DNA of 64,000 bases from Rhynchonema sp. JSB1_4. Lineage: Eukaryota; Nematoda; Chromadorea; Monhysterida; Xyalidae. The DNA is taken from NCBI GenBank assembly GCA_030248065.1, contig JASAMV010006678.1, positions 1 to 64,000 on the forward strand, given 5' to 3'. The notes below the pieces were generated by a model. It was given only the letters and a program-made list of their open reading frames with translations. It was not told the origin of the DNA and searched no databases. The translations under genes and the position numbers were made by a program. Below are positions 46,667 through 58,450 of this stretch, one piece after another (position 1 is the first letter of the stretch; every line of letters begins with the position of its first letter).

Positions 46667-49600
46667 TTACAAAAACGTGTGTAAACATGAAACACTGAAA
46701 CAAGTATCCGAAACAGAACTGTCATACTGAAGTTTAGACACCGTTAGCAGTGGCTGAAAATTCGCTCGCCTGTGAAGACACTCTTTTGCTTGCCTGCCCG
46801 TTAGCACAGGCATGACTGTAGTACCAACCTTGAGCAACGCATCACTCTCGGCTTCACTCGGGCTCGGTCTCAGCCTGTTGTTGTTGTTCGCCTGTTCGTT
46901 GTTGGCCACGGCACCGTTTCTGCTGCATTTGGTGCTGTTCTTGTTGTTGTTGTTCTTGTTCCTGCCACTCAAACGAATCATATTCGTGCACCCGCAAGTC
47001 ATCGTTTGCTGAATCGCGCCCGAGTCCTCACACGATGGCGTACAGTCCCGTGCGTTCAAACTCGGCCCACCGGCGGCAACATTCGCCGGGTCCAATTCAT
47101 CTGGTGGCGAGTCCGTTACATCGCCGGCCCAGTGAAAGGCGGCGGATTCGAATTTGAAACAGCAGAATATGGTTCCGAACAGACAGCGGCCCGATAGACA
47201 TTTGCGCAGGTCGCGAACGATGACGGCGCGAAGTTCGGGATTGAAGATCAGATAGATCGGCAGACGCGAGGCGCATGCGCACAACGCCAGGAAGTTGCTG
47301 ATCTGAGAACTGTATCTGAAATGGGACAGTGGGCATTTTAAGATGACACTTGCTCGCTCATTTAGCACCTTTTGGAAGCCTGATCAGCCCGATGATGCAT
47401 TCACACACCGACGATGACCTGGTGCACTGCCAGTCTCTGTGAGCAGAAACAACATGTTGAATGAACTCCATCTGCACTGGTCCGCACTCTAAATAAAGGT
47501 TTCTTTAATTATTCAACAGTGAGGATTCCACAACCTTGTCTTAATGATCCCTTTACGTGGATTATGACCTCAAAATGATGGTAAGACCAAAATAAATGAT
47601 ATAGAAGGCAGCCACGACAGTGATAATTTTGTGATCTTCACCCTATTCTATGTACAATCAATTCAAACCGCAAAGAAGTGCAAAGTTCCACTGAGGCCAA
47701 TTTAAACAGAGAAAACTGTTGAATCCAAAAACCACCAACGTGTAGATCGGTCCCAGACTATCGAGCGAATCGTAATCAACAAATTCCCAGACAAGCAGCA
47801 CAAAATTCAGCGACTTCGACAACAGATATGAGCCGACCATGACGACCAACATCTTGCCGGCCAAGCGCGCTTGTTGCTCGAACTGGAAAGAAAGGGAAAA
47901 TCGGATGTAAATGCGGTGATATTTAGTGCAGCTTTTGATTATCGGTGTATAGAAACACGGCAAATATAGGGGAACCCCACACTCGGAAGAGTCTTTGATG
48001 CTTCTGGCGCCCGAAATTTGCTGCCGATAAAACAGGTTTGATCCGCTGCTTTCAGGCCTATAGGTGTGTGCGGCAAAAACACAAAATAGCAAGAAATGGA
48101 ATCATGAAAATATAAACAATATTCACACTGGGACACACGCAGAAGAAGGATTGCAAGCGGAGCGCCAAGCTCAAGCTGTACGTGCGCGTTTCTGGCGCGG
48201 CGAAGCGAATAAAAGAGCACGCGAAAATACAGCGCGTGGTAACGGCGCGAAAATAAAACCACGTGTTTTTTCGAATAAGCAACTTGTTTTGGCATATTTT
48301 TCATTGTATATGCAGCACAGCAGATGGTACCGTTACCCGCAACGTATGGTTCACCGGTCCGGATACGGTACGCGCGTTGCGGCGATGCTTTGATCTGTCA
48401 CGCATCACATTCCGGACGATAAGTTGTAGCCAGAACTGTGTGATTCAACGGTTAATAGTGTTGTCATCGTCAAATCAAGCCTTGAAAAATCTTTCGTCGA
48501 ATCATGAGCCCCAAATGAGCGCCAGAAATAATACATGTGATTTGACGCGACTTGATTTGACGACACGATTTGACTACTGTACTATGAGCTGGTCAAAAAA
48601 CAGCAGTGCTGAGCTAACGTCGGGATTGTTGTCTGGGGTAAACGACACCCGACATTGTGCTTTGGACAGAGGGGAAATGTTGCTCATTTGCTTCACTGAT
48701 GAAATTTTTTTGATTATTTTGCTCAGAGGGTGCTTTGAACAGCACGGACATGGATCCCTGCTTCTTGGTGGTCGAAGAAATATTTCTGGGAAAACGATTC
48801 TCTCAACAAACGTCATGCTTTGAACTTGTATAAGTCGGGTGTCGGATATCGGGTCCAAAAAACACAGACAACTAATGATACCCACACCCAACACTATCCT
48901 TTATCGGGTGCCGAGTACCGACATTACGAGCGATCCCTTACACAACAACCCACTTTGTGAATGAGCAGTGACACAATCCGCAGTGAGCATTGATTGTTTA
49001 ATTTTCCGGCCTATTGTAGGATGGTTTGGACTTGCCTCACACACACCGTTGACTCAACTCAAAGCCATGCTTTATCGTCCTATAGGTCGTTTGTTTTCGT
49101 TGCTTATGTAGCTCAAATGAAACATTGTTCTGACGGATGAAGCGCAAAAAGATAGCAGCCGGAGACCCAGAGTGCCATGCCGCAATGCTATCACACATTA
49201 CAGGATAGAAAACTGACTGTAAAAAGAGAAGGAGAATACTAAACTGCAACTCTATGCACTGTACATATAGAGAAGTTTCGGAAGCCGAGAAAACTAAAAT
49301 ACAGCACTACGTATCTCAGTAACTATTATGTGAGTTCAGCTTTCGCATTATCTCAATAAAACCGACAGTTACATGTGCATATCCCTAGTACTTATTTGGC
49401 ATTCTCCGGTACATACATAGGAGTCTATGTACGTGGTCATTCAACAACACAGGGTCAAGCACGTGCTCTCGTGGCTTATGTCACACTGCATGGTGCAGCA
49501 CGGCAGGTTCGCGTGTGAAACATCATACCGTTTCCGTTCTACGATCCAACGCTTCACTAAAACTGCGCGCGGGCTCTCGTTCTTCGCTCGTCAGTTTGGG

Positions 49601-52600
49601 CATTTTCGCAGACCGCGTGATTAGTCGAATCCAAAACTACATGGATGCAGGAAACAGTGGTAAATTGGCGTGAACACTTTTGGTGCAAGACCGATTGGGC
49701 TTTGGTGGTTGGAACTTTGTAATCTACACATATACTACTGTATATATACAGTTCGTGACAATTATGTGGACGCTTTTCAACGCCGCCGCGGCGCGCGCGG
49801 CAAGCGTTGTGCATATTAGGGTGCACCACAAGGGTAGGTAGACTCTTCAGAAAAAAGCCTATAATTGGAGGTGACGGATGGACTTTGTGGTCTACCGTTG
49901 ACAAATTATGTGCATAGCCAGGATTTAGCCACTGTCCAAATTTGGGTAAATTTTAGCCTGCCGTACGCTGTACGTAGCCATTTTTGTGATTATCGATTGA
50001 TGCCGCGCGCGCGGCGCGCGCTACTTTTGCCTCGCTGTTAGAGCCGGTTATTGATTGTGTGCTGCATTCTTATATACACAACGCTTGCCGCGCGCGCGCC
50101 CGCGCGCGGCGGCGTTGAAAAGCGTCCACATAATTCGTCACAGACTGTACAGTGATACCCCTTTCCGTACACAAGAAAGAGAAATTTCGTGTTTCTCGCA
50201 AGAAACAGCGTTCTGCGTGACTGATACGGCACAGGAATAATGTATGAGAAGGAGTTCGCCATGGGGCAAGACAGTGGCACACGCTTCCGGAAAGGAAATG
50301 TCATGTACACGGGTGCTTGAATCTTAATATTATTAAGCGCTAATAATGACTGGTGGTCAATCAAAATACCACATTGGCGATTTACGAACACGGTGTGCTC
50401 AGAACAAACTTGGCGCGTAAAGAGATTCAAATTCAAATTTCCCGCCAAGTGTCGACTGACCTGATTCTTCGTGTGCACGCGGAACAACGTCGCGCGACGC
50501 GTCAGCACGCGCAGTTTGTAGGAAATGTAGAAGTTGAAGAGGAATATGAGTATAAACGGAATCACGTCCGACGTGAACGTTCGAATGTAGAAACTGCAAC
50601 GAAATTATGTGCTGAAACGTGTCGAGAAGGTAAACGTCGCGCCAGTGGAGTCGGTGTTGGATTTTGGGTTTGGTCGGCTTGGCCCACCAGGTCTAAAAAA
50701 ATTTCTGGTCAGAGATCAAAACATTTTGATCAGACAACTATTTTTCAGGATGTTTTTGGAAAAAATGTTGATGGGGTTCGCCTGGGGTTACTGTAGCCAA
50801 TTTGGACAGTTTCGAATATCGCGTTCCCACGAAGACAGCTCTGTGATTCTCACTGGCAGCGCGTAATAAAACGAAATACTTCCGATCGAGTATTCCAACA
50901 CACCGACCTGTACACAAAATACAATTCATATTTGGTGATCTCAGTACGGTCAACAACGTAGTCCCTCAGTCCTTCGCAGTCCTCGTTCCTCATTACCGTA
51001 ACCTCGGCGATGATTGGACCCTTGACGGCGGCAGCTGCCAACATTGTCATGATACAAACCTGGGTGGGAATACAGTGCACCCTCGATGTAGTGGATATTT
51101 TTGAACGATATTATGCCCCGCTCCATTTGTCGTTAACCTCCTGGATCTGATTATCACTTTGCACTCTTACATGTGGTTGACATTCTTCATGGTAACCGAC
51201 CATCGTGGATACACAAATTATGTCACTATAAAGGTGTGGGTAGACTGTAGCAGAGGTACATAGTCACGCGGGACCCATGCGCTCGGTTTCAGGAAGTTCG
51301 GGCCAGGTTGTGGCAAATGTAGAAAATTGAAATAGTCCATCCTACAATGCAAGGTGAGCTCCCAAAGACAGCATGTAGTGTTGAAGTACAGCCAGTTTGA
51401 CGCATCCATTGTGTGAATTCGGCCTAAGCTAAACTACAGACTCGTCGGGCAAAAATGTCTGGGCCCAGAAGACCTCGAGGGGCCAATTTAAGAGTAGTGC
51501 AGGTGTGCTGAAGCGACACCAAGTGTGATGTGCTGATAAAATCTGCCCGATCGTGTCCATATTGTAAAATCAATCCCAAGAACAAGCCCATGCGAACAAA
51601 CCAGCGGTCGATTGTTCCTGATGAGTTTGGTGAGCTTCTCGCAGGATGCCTCCAACAGGAATCGTTCAAATGTGGCGCACAGAATGAAATAGGTCGACAC
51701 CGTTGTGGCGTACTGGCTGACCTGCGGCAACGTGGACTAATTTATTGATGGTGCTCAGAATTTAGTGATTCAAAACTTGGCAAAATGTTTTTGGGTGCCT
51801 TCAGAGCGCGCAAGAACAGGTGCCACGTATGGCGTATGAACCTTATATACCCGGTTAAAGTTATAGTGTCTGACTTTCACATACCGTATAACCGAGAGCA
51901 TCTCTACTTCAAATAAAAAAAGAACACGGCAGTTGGTGTCCTGTACTGATCATTGCAAACTTTAGCTTCGTAATTCGTAAAACAAATAAATTTTGTTCTT
52001 TGTGCGGGTCTTTGTGCCGAGTGCACATGCTGCACACACCAGTCGTGGCCAATCAAGTAGATAAAATTGTACATTTGAATGTGAGTCTGGTTTTTAAATT
52101 TTTGGATTTAATTTTGTTCTGGACCATAGGGCATTTGACATTAATTTATTAACAAACTAGACCTACACTTGAGGGAGAGGTGAAACATTTTCTTCCTGAT
52201 AAAGGAATTTGGGAGGCCACGGACAAAGTGTTTTGCAAACATATTCCCTGATCCATCCCATAACATCAAAAGGGCCCAGCACTTACCATATAAACGACGG
52301 GCAAATACGTCAACCATATATGGCTAAGCGCTAGCCACTCCAGCCAATCCCGCAGTACATCAATGACAAACAGCAATACAAACGTCACCGCCGTCACGCA
52401 GTCCCAAAAAGCCAGCAGCAACAAGTAGAGAAAATGTGATCGATAATATTTCTGTTTACGAACGAGCGTGAAGAATATGATCAGATTCTCAAATAGACTG
52501 ATCACGGCTACCGTACTACCGAGGAATACGGTAAGTACCAGTTCGGTTACGGTATGCGGCAGCCAGGCGCATGGGTCCTCGTACGGGTCGCTGCCCTTGG

Positions 52601-52697
52601 GGAGGGTAGTTAGATTCCCCAATTCAGATGCGGTAGTGACGTTTAGGTACGGGATGGACTTGGTGGACAGAATTGCGGATTCTGTTGTGTCGTCCAT
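46667..52697 (-). CDS. Rhodopsin-like seven-helix receptor 2, paralogue of receptor 1
   Basis: Six exons: 52697-52287, 51721-51602, 51059-50908, 50593-50461, 47882-47740, 47315-46667; 1608 nt, 535 residues, all phases agree. The 50-residue N-terminus has NVT and NLT sites. Helices lie at about 52-78 (with the conserved Asn in FENLIIF), 88-112, 128-155, 178-197, 230-252, 284-306 and 325-345. The DRY position is ATFERF (153-158), as in receptor 1. Extracellular loop 2 has the expected Cys (NEDCEG). Helix 7 ends RLPIYLIFNPELR. The long C-tail (~185 residues) is Cys- then Asn-rich. Exon 2 starts at GTC 51721, not the earlier frame, because that aligns gap-free with receptor 1. Ligand unknown; a peptide receptor is most likely. 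Large intron 4 (about 2.6 kb) holds a GC-rich palindrome. Confidence 0.92.
48455..48590. repeat. Family D relic in the receptor-2 intron
   Basis: Inverted and rearranged family D phrases: TGAGCCCCAAATGAGCGCCA, TTTGACGCGACTTGATTTGA and GTCAAATCAAGCC, relatives of the elements at 16453 and 58293. Confidence 0.6.
49740..50155. mobile_element. CpG-rich foldback element
   Basis: Arms ACAATTATGTGGACGCTTTT then CAACGCCGCCGCGG at 49757-49800, and GGCGGCGTTGAAAAGCG then TCCACATAATTCGTCACAG at 50108-50142, are inverted repeats. The outer ends CTGTATATATACAGTT and ACTGTACAGT pair. The centre has CCGCGCGCGCGGCGCGCG. It lies in intron 4 of receptor 2. Confidence 0.8.
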
Positions 52698-53848
52698 TTT
52701 TTGAAGACTTTTCTGTCCTGACTTTTATTCGATGTTTGAATTGTTTTTGATTGAATGTGCTGAAAGATGCAGAAATTTAGTGGCATAAAAGCTGCTACAT
52801 TTGAGCATTTTATACATTGGCTGTTTTGTTAATGTTGACAAATAACAAATGTTGTTGACCCAACGAAAAAATTACAGAGGTAATAGAAATATTGCATTGT
52901 GTGTGAAAGATCGTGACAACAATTGCCAATTTGGCAACTTTAACAAAGGTACAAACGGGATCAGCTGATAAAGACTGTGCAGTTTTGAAGATCTAGGTTC
53001 ATTTTGAAAAGCGTGAGGATTGAAAAATGATGTTTAAACACACCTCCCATAATCTTGGCTTAGTCAGTCACTTTGGTTGCTAACCGCACACCAGGCCGTA
53101 TAGATTTATAGGGGCTTCTTTAAACTTTTGCGAGCCGCCAAAGCATTCCCATCCATAAACGTGTAACATCAACAACATTGATTTTTCCTCCCAAGGTTAT
53201 ATAGACAGGTTTCTGGCTTCTTTCCCTTGCTTCTGTGGGATAAAAGCACCGCCTTTCTGTACGAAGCGGGAAAGTGCACTTGTAAATGCCAAGGAAGGAT
53301 ATTAAGACAAGGAACCAAGATCCGTTATGACGCAAGGGAGATTTATAAGACAGGGAAATTTTGGCTCAACATGAATTTTTTAATAAATTTATCTATCTGC
53401 AACCTTGTTTTCATTGGATCAGTATCAGAGTTGCTTCTCGGTTCAGCGGGGGGCCGGTACCGGAGCCAAATAACCAGGGTTCGCAAAACACCTCATTCAT
53501 CATAAAACTTTGTTTACGTTTTCCAAGGTGATTGTTTTTTTAGCAACAACCAATTCCTTACACATTTTTGTATAATTTATCCCTGACGAGGGGCACTATT
53601 GAGTATCGAAAATTCGGCAATGTATTGTGTATATGTATTTGTGAACTGGGTGCTGTTCGTTCCTTCAAAGAACACAACAACAAACATGAATATAGCACGA
53701 CAGACACTGCCATCCCGGCAACATCAAAATTACACCTCGTCACAATAACAATGGACCGACCGGATCAACCGCAAAGCCTGCCGAAAGTATTGATCCCAGT
53801 TAGCACATGTTTCGGATCGGCAGGTATTGTCCGAAAGTAAGTTTCGAA
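52698..53848. other. Upstream region of receptor 2, no other gene seen
   Basis: AT-rich. No TATA or initiator element can be assigned with confidence. The receptor start codon is at 52697-52695, preceded by no in-frame ATG nearby. Confidence 0.4.
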
Positions 53849-54095
53849 TGTCGTTGCCTCATGCATTTTTTTACAGACGCAGGGAAACTCCTGTTCGAAG
53901 TCGAGGCAGGCAAGGAGCTCAGCACACCGCGAACAAGCCACGCAGCTGACACACACAGCTTGTGTGACTGAAACATTCGAAACACACACGAGCGAGCTGC
54001 GTGGCTTGTTGACTGTGTGTTGAGCTTGTTGCCTGCCTCGACTTCGAACGGAAGTTTCCCTGCGTCTGTAAAAGTGCACGGGGCAACGAAATTAG
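53849..54095. mobile_element. Palindromic MITE, family I, copy 1
   Basis: A ~247-bp foldback: TTTTTTACAGACGCAGGGAA at the left and TTTCCCTGCGTCTGTAAAAG at the right. The arms TTCGAAGTCGAGGCAGGC and GCCTGCCTCGACTTCGAA match; the centre is ACTGAAACATTCGAAAC. The second copy is at 62697-62945. Confidence 0.92.
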
Positions 54096-55348
54096 ACATT
54101 TACTAAACCGGACAGCAAGTTCTGTTCGTTTGGGTGGGACTAACGACACAGGCAACACAGAGACTTTCTCTTTCGAAACGCTAATGCACCTTAAAGAGGA
54201 CGCGACCGAAGGGAAGATCATCGACAATCATTCAAACGCAGCCACTCTTTCCTAATACATATTCATCAGGCAAAAATGGACGTGTCAATTAATTATATGC
54301 GGCACGCGGGTGGCTCATAAAACTGTTAGCGAACGGAAAAAAACACAAAACACGGGGAACACCTTGATCGAGCGAACAAAAAAGTTTGCAGAAATGAACA
54401 GGACAGCCAATACATCTTGGTGCAGCTATAATACTCTCCATCAATCGTTTCAGAGAAACAGAACAGGTGTGACGAAAAAGGTATATATTGTTTCACTGCC
54501 ACAAACAGAGAACGCATATATTTTAGGTTTTCAGCGAGGCTAAATCATGATACGGATGCGGGTGACATTTGAGAAACCATATCAGATGCAGGACACACCA
54601 GCACAAAACTGGTGAATAATAACTGATATTTTTGTATGATGCAAACTTACAGAAAATGCTTTGGATCAGGCCATTACCTACATTTGAACACATGCTTTTG
54701 GTACCATTGACCACTTTCAGTGTTCTAAAAACCAATGTGTTCAGAAGAAAGCATGGTAACGTAAATGGGGACACAGCTTGATTGAAAATGACGTGTGATG
54801 TGTCTTCTTTACGAGGGCTAAACGCGTTCCAAAAGTTTGCACATGGACATCGGACATGGTTATGCTAAGCGATATAGGATCGTTCCCTACATGTACATAC
54901 ATATAGCTACATATGTAACCTAAGCAATGACATAATAGAACACGGACATGCGAGCAAAAAGTCTCGATAACGGATGATGTTTGTGCGTGATGTTTCATTT
55001 CGTGGGTCCCGGACACAATGGCATTGCTATACACTCAAACAACCGAGATACCCAAGATCCTTGTATGATTTCGAATAAAAAACTCGCGGGTATCTCCGCC
55101 GAGCACAAGCGCTTGCTTCTTGCTTGTATGTTCCATATATATGGCACATTATTCATGTTTGTCGAATTAGTTTTTACGTTAGATTTGACGAAAAAATATG
55201 CAACGTTTCTTACCGCCACGCTCACACAGCTCGGCCGATTCTATTGTAGTCAACGCATCTGCGCATCCGTGTCTGGTGCTAACGCAGCCGGGCAGTGCAG
55301 GGCAGCCATGCAAGGCGCGGTGTTTGCGTGCAATCTCCATATACTGTA
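54096..55348. other. No gene recognised
   Basis: One isolated TGATGTTTCA at 54988-54997. No supportable exons. Confidence 0.45.
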
Positions 55349-55574
55349 GGGTGGAATTTTCGAAACGGTGTAAAGGTCGGTTGGGCGTAAAGGTCGGTGT
55401 AAAGTTCGGTCGAAAGCTCGGTCGGCGTAGCTCGGTGTAAACGTGAAACATTGCCTGCTATTAACGTGGAATGTTTCAAGTTTACACCGAGGTCTATCAC
55501 ACTGAGCTGTCGACCGAGCTTTCCACCGACCTTTACACCCAACTGACCTTTACACCGTTTCGAAAATATCACCC
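55349..55574. mobile_element. Palindromic MITE, family A, copy 3
   Basis: A complete 226-bp copy, GGGTGGAATTTTCGAAACGG to CGTTTCGAAAATATCACCC, in the same orientation as copy 2 and opposite to copy 1, with TA nearby on both sides. The centre contains GTGAAACATTGCC and GAATGTTTCAAG. Confidence 0.93.
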
Positions 55575-56262
55575 ATAGACACTGCAAACGACCTAAGGGC
55601 ACTTGCGTAGACTACATCAGAATAAGCCTACAACTAGGGTGGCATAGATGTCCCTTAAGGCGGCGGCGACGCTAAAAGTGAAAGCGACACGTTGATTTCA
55701 ATCTTGTGTCCTGACGGAACGCAAAGTCTGGGCGGGTATAATTTGTCAGTTGACACTTCACAAAAAACGAACAGCGGAACCAGCAGCTGCACGGGGAGGA
55801 GATAATCTGAATTTATGAACGAAAATCAGTAAGTTATGTATGCTCGCTCGGGCGAAGGTTCGCCACCGACAAAGACCATCTACAAGTCACACTTGGATAT
55901 GGTTTGTGATTTTGACGGTTATTAGATTTTGTGGGATTTCCGAAAAGTCTGATGATAATTGTTCGAAACACAGAAACAAATGCGTGAAGCCATTTGTGCT
56001 TTAACAGTAGATTGGTAAGCAGAGAGGTGAGAAGCCTATTATGTACCTATATTTACTTTGCAATGTGTTACAAACAGCTGCATCTCGTTAGACCGCCATA
56101 ACAACAACCATTTTGAACAACACGGCTATAACATTTTGCACAATTTAGTTAACGTTTCTGTTTTTCGGTAAGTCTAGCCGGATGATCGCAGACTTAAAAT
56201 TGCCCCGGTTATTGTTAACGTCACAAGACAATGTGAACTCTGAACCACTACACCAAGCGCAT

Positions 56263-56344
56263 GCTCCCGGAAGGACTCGAACCTCCGACCTCCCAGCCAC
56301 CAGGGCTGGACAGCCAGTTGCTCTACCAACTGAGCTAGGGGAAC
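56263..56344 (-). tRNA. tRNA-like gene with an enlarged anticodon arm, or a SINE head
   Basis: Read on the minus strand: acceptor GTTCCCC/CGGGAGC pairs in six of seven, D arm TAGCTCAGTTGGTAGAGC is perfect, and T arm GGAGGTTCGAGTCCTTC is well paired. Between D and T arms there are about ten more bases than in a normal type I tRNA. They can fold as CTGGC/GCTGG with a 15-base loop (an intron?) or CCAGC/GCTGG with loop CCTGGTG. The anticodon is therefore uncertain. It could be an intron-containing tRNA or the tRNA-derived head of a SINE. Confidence 0.6.
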
Positions 56345-56352
56345 GCGGTCTG

Positions 56353-58292
56353 GCTGCGGTTCAAAGTTACACTTATACCCACGCAACCGTGCAGACACAC
56401 ACTGCTTTGCACGCCACAGCGCTACACGTTGCGCTGGCTAGCAGACTTCCAGTCCACAACAAGAAGATCCTGTGACGGAATATCCCGAAGCGCTCCCTGC
56501 TTCCTGATGCACCACGACGGATTATCCGGGAATAAACCCCCGAAACGCTCCAAAACGACTGAATAGCCGGAATCTTATCTGTTTGCACGAGCAGCATTGG
56601 TATAAGCAATTGCAGTAGTACGGGCAACTGAACAAAGCCGGGTTCCGGCGGGCTTCACAATGCATGCGCGTCAGCATGTAATGTTAAAGGCTTGATTGCC
56701 ACAGAAAATATTTCTTTCATTTTCCAACATGCATTTAGTCACAGTGGAAAATGGAAAAGTTGGACACAGAACAAATTTCATTTCCATTTTCCATTTCCAC
56801 CTTGACTAAACGGGAACCAAGTGCAAGCCTAAGCTGATAACGTGATCACAAAACAAGCACAGTCCAAGCCATCGGACTATAACAAGAGCTCTGCTCTTTT
56901 CTCGCTCAGGCAGGTTCTGCGCTCAACCGTCCGGCCACCTTTCAATTATTCAACTAAGGTTGGACTCAAGTTCAATCATTTTACTGAACAAACTATACCT
57001 AGCGCACTGTTCATGATACCGGATATTCCATCGTTGTTTTTTCGGATATTCCGTCGCCTCGGGGGGTTTCGGATGTTCGTGTCCGCTGTCGAGCAGAAGA
57101 AATGCCCATGCTACGGTTCAGTCACATCACGGAACCCATGGTCCCGACTAACTACAAAAAGTGGACTAATAATGCGTCACTGCATCACCTGTCATAGCCT
57201 TTTAGGACGGATATTTCGCGGGATAACTTGTTGTAACTTTGGCACGTGCCTATCAAAAGTTAGAGACAGTTTTGGAGCAAGCTTATATCTGTCATGTACG
57301 CACCATGAAAGTTCTCAGATGTCAATCTTGGCGAGACATACGTATGTATACAGTAAAGAAAAGTTTCAAATTATCGGCAGTATCAAACGCGCGTGTCTTG
57401 GCTATTTCCTGATAAAGGAGCATGTGTCAAACATATCTTGCCTTTTATATGGCGAGTAAAACAACGGTGAAAAAAACTATAGATAAACGCAGATACATAT
57501 CTGCTGCCGGTTATGTCAGCTAGGCTTTACATACTGTAGGTCGAACCTAAGCTCCTCAAGTGCACAGGTATTTCCAAGCAGAGCCCCCCCCCGAACAGAG
57601 CCCTCCCTCTGGCTCTTGCGTAAAATATAGTACGCAGCAGACAAAATGCCGAATCATTCCCGCCTTTTCCGAATAGAAGCCCCAGAGGCTTTAGCTGGAA
57701 AACTCCGGTACTGAGCGTTGAATATAGCGCCATTTCACGCTTCTCTGGTTCTGAAAATGAAAAAATAGTAAAGCTATTCCCATGGGCTGGGTCCATCGTG
57801 GCCAGAAAAGCGCTTGTTTTAATCGTGCGTAAACCCCAAAAATTAATCGCTTACTGGTACACACAAAAGCCACAGCTCCGTCGTTTGGTGTACAAATCGA
57901 CCCGCCAAAGCCAACTTTGATAAAAAGCCGGGGTGACAAGGTTAATAAATGAGCAGTAATTACAAAGTACATCGTGCTGTGGTTTACCTACACGATGTGA
58001 AAAAAAGTTACATCGTGTTGTGGTTAAGTATAATAAACGCTCCAATACGCAAATTCCGGTCTTTTTTGGGGAGTGGTGTTTTGCCGCTTGAATAAAATAT
58101 GGCCGACTTGCGTACTTTGAAGTTTTGTTTCAGATTAAAACTTAGATTTGTGCTTGGCGTTTTTCACTCAGTTGAATTATGGCGACCAAACGTTTTGATC
58201 CAAATCTTGTGGTCATAAAACTTCCTTCAAAGACTGCATGATGGATTGCACTGAACTAATGCATGCACACATCGCATGTATGTAGGCTAAGT
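56353..58292. other. No gene recognised
   Basis: A plus-strand open frame of 205 codons at 56842-57459 looks random in composition and has no recognisable motif. GAGCCC-type relics lie at 57580-57690. A short direct repeat, TACATCGTGCTGTGGTT and TACATCGTGTTGTGGTT, is at 57969 and 58009. Confidence 0.45.
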
Positions 58293-58450
58293 GATGGCTT
58301 ATAGTAATGCCGTCAACTAATTTCGTCGCATCTGGTCGTCAAGTCACAAGGTACATATTATTTTCGCGTCCATTTGGGGGCTCGTGTATTGTGGCTTGTT
58401 CGGCGACTTTATATGATGACTTTATATGACATGATTTGACGACAAAACTA
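58293..58450. mobile_element. Family D element, uninterrupted copy
   Basis: GGCTTATAGTAATGCCGTCA at the left; GGCTCGTGTATTGTGGCTTG, TTCGGCGACTTTATATGATG and TTTGACGACAAAAC at the right. It serves as the empty-site reference for the nested insertion at 16513-16682. Confidence 0.8.

Noticed and set aside
51488..51730. Receptor-2 exon 2 starting at 51736 or running on past 51602
   Set aside because: Start at 51721 gives a gap-free alignment with receptor 1, and continuing past 51602 loses helix 4, which is found intact in the exon at 51059-50908.
56842..57459. 205-codon plus-strand open frame
   Set aside because: Composition looks random, no domain or signal peptide, and no splice or conservation evidence.
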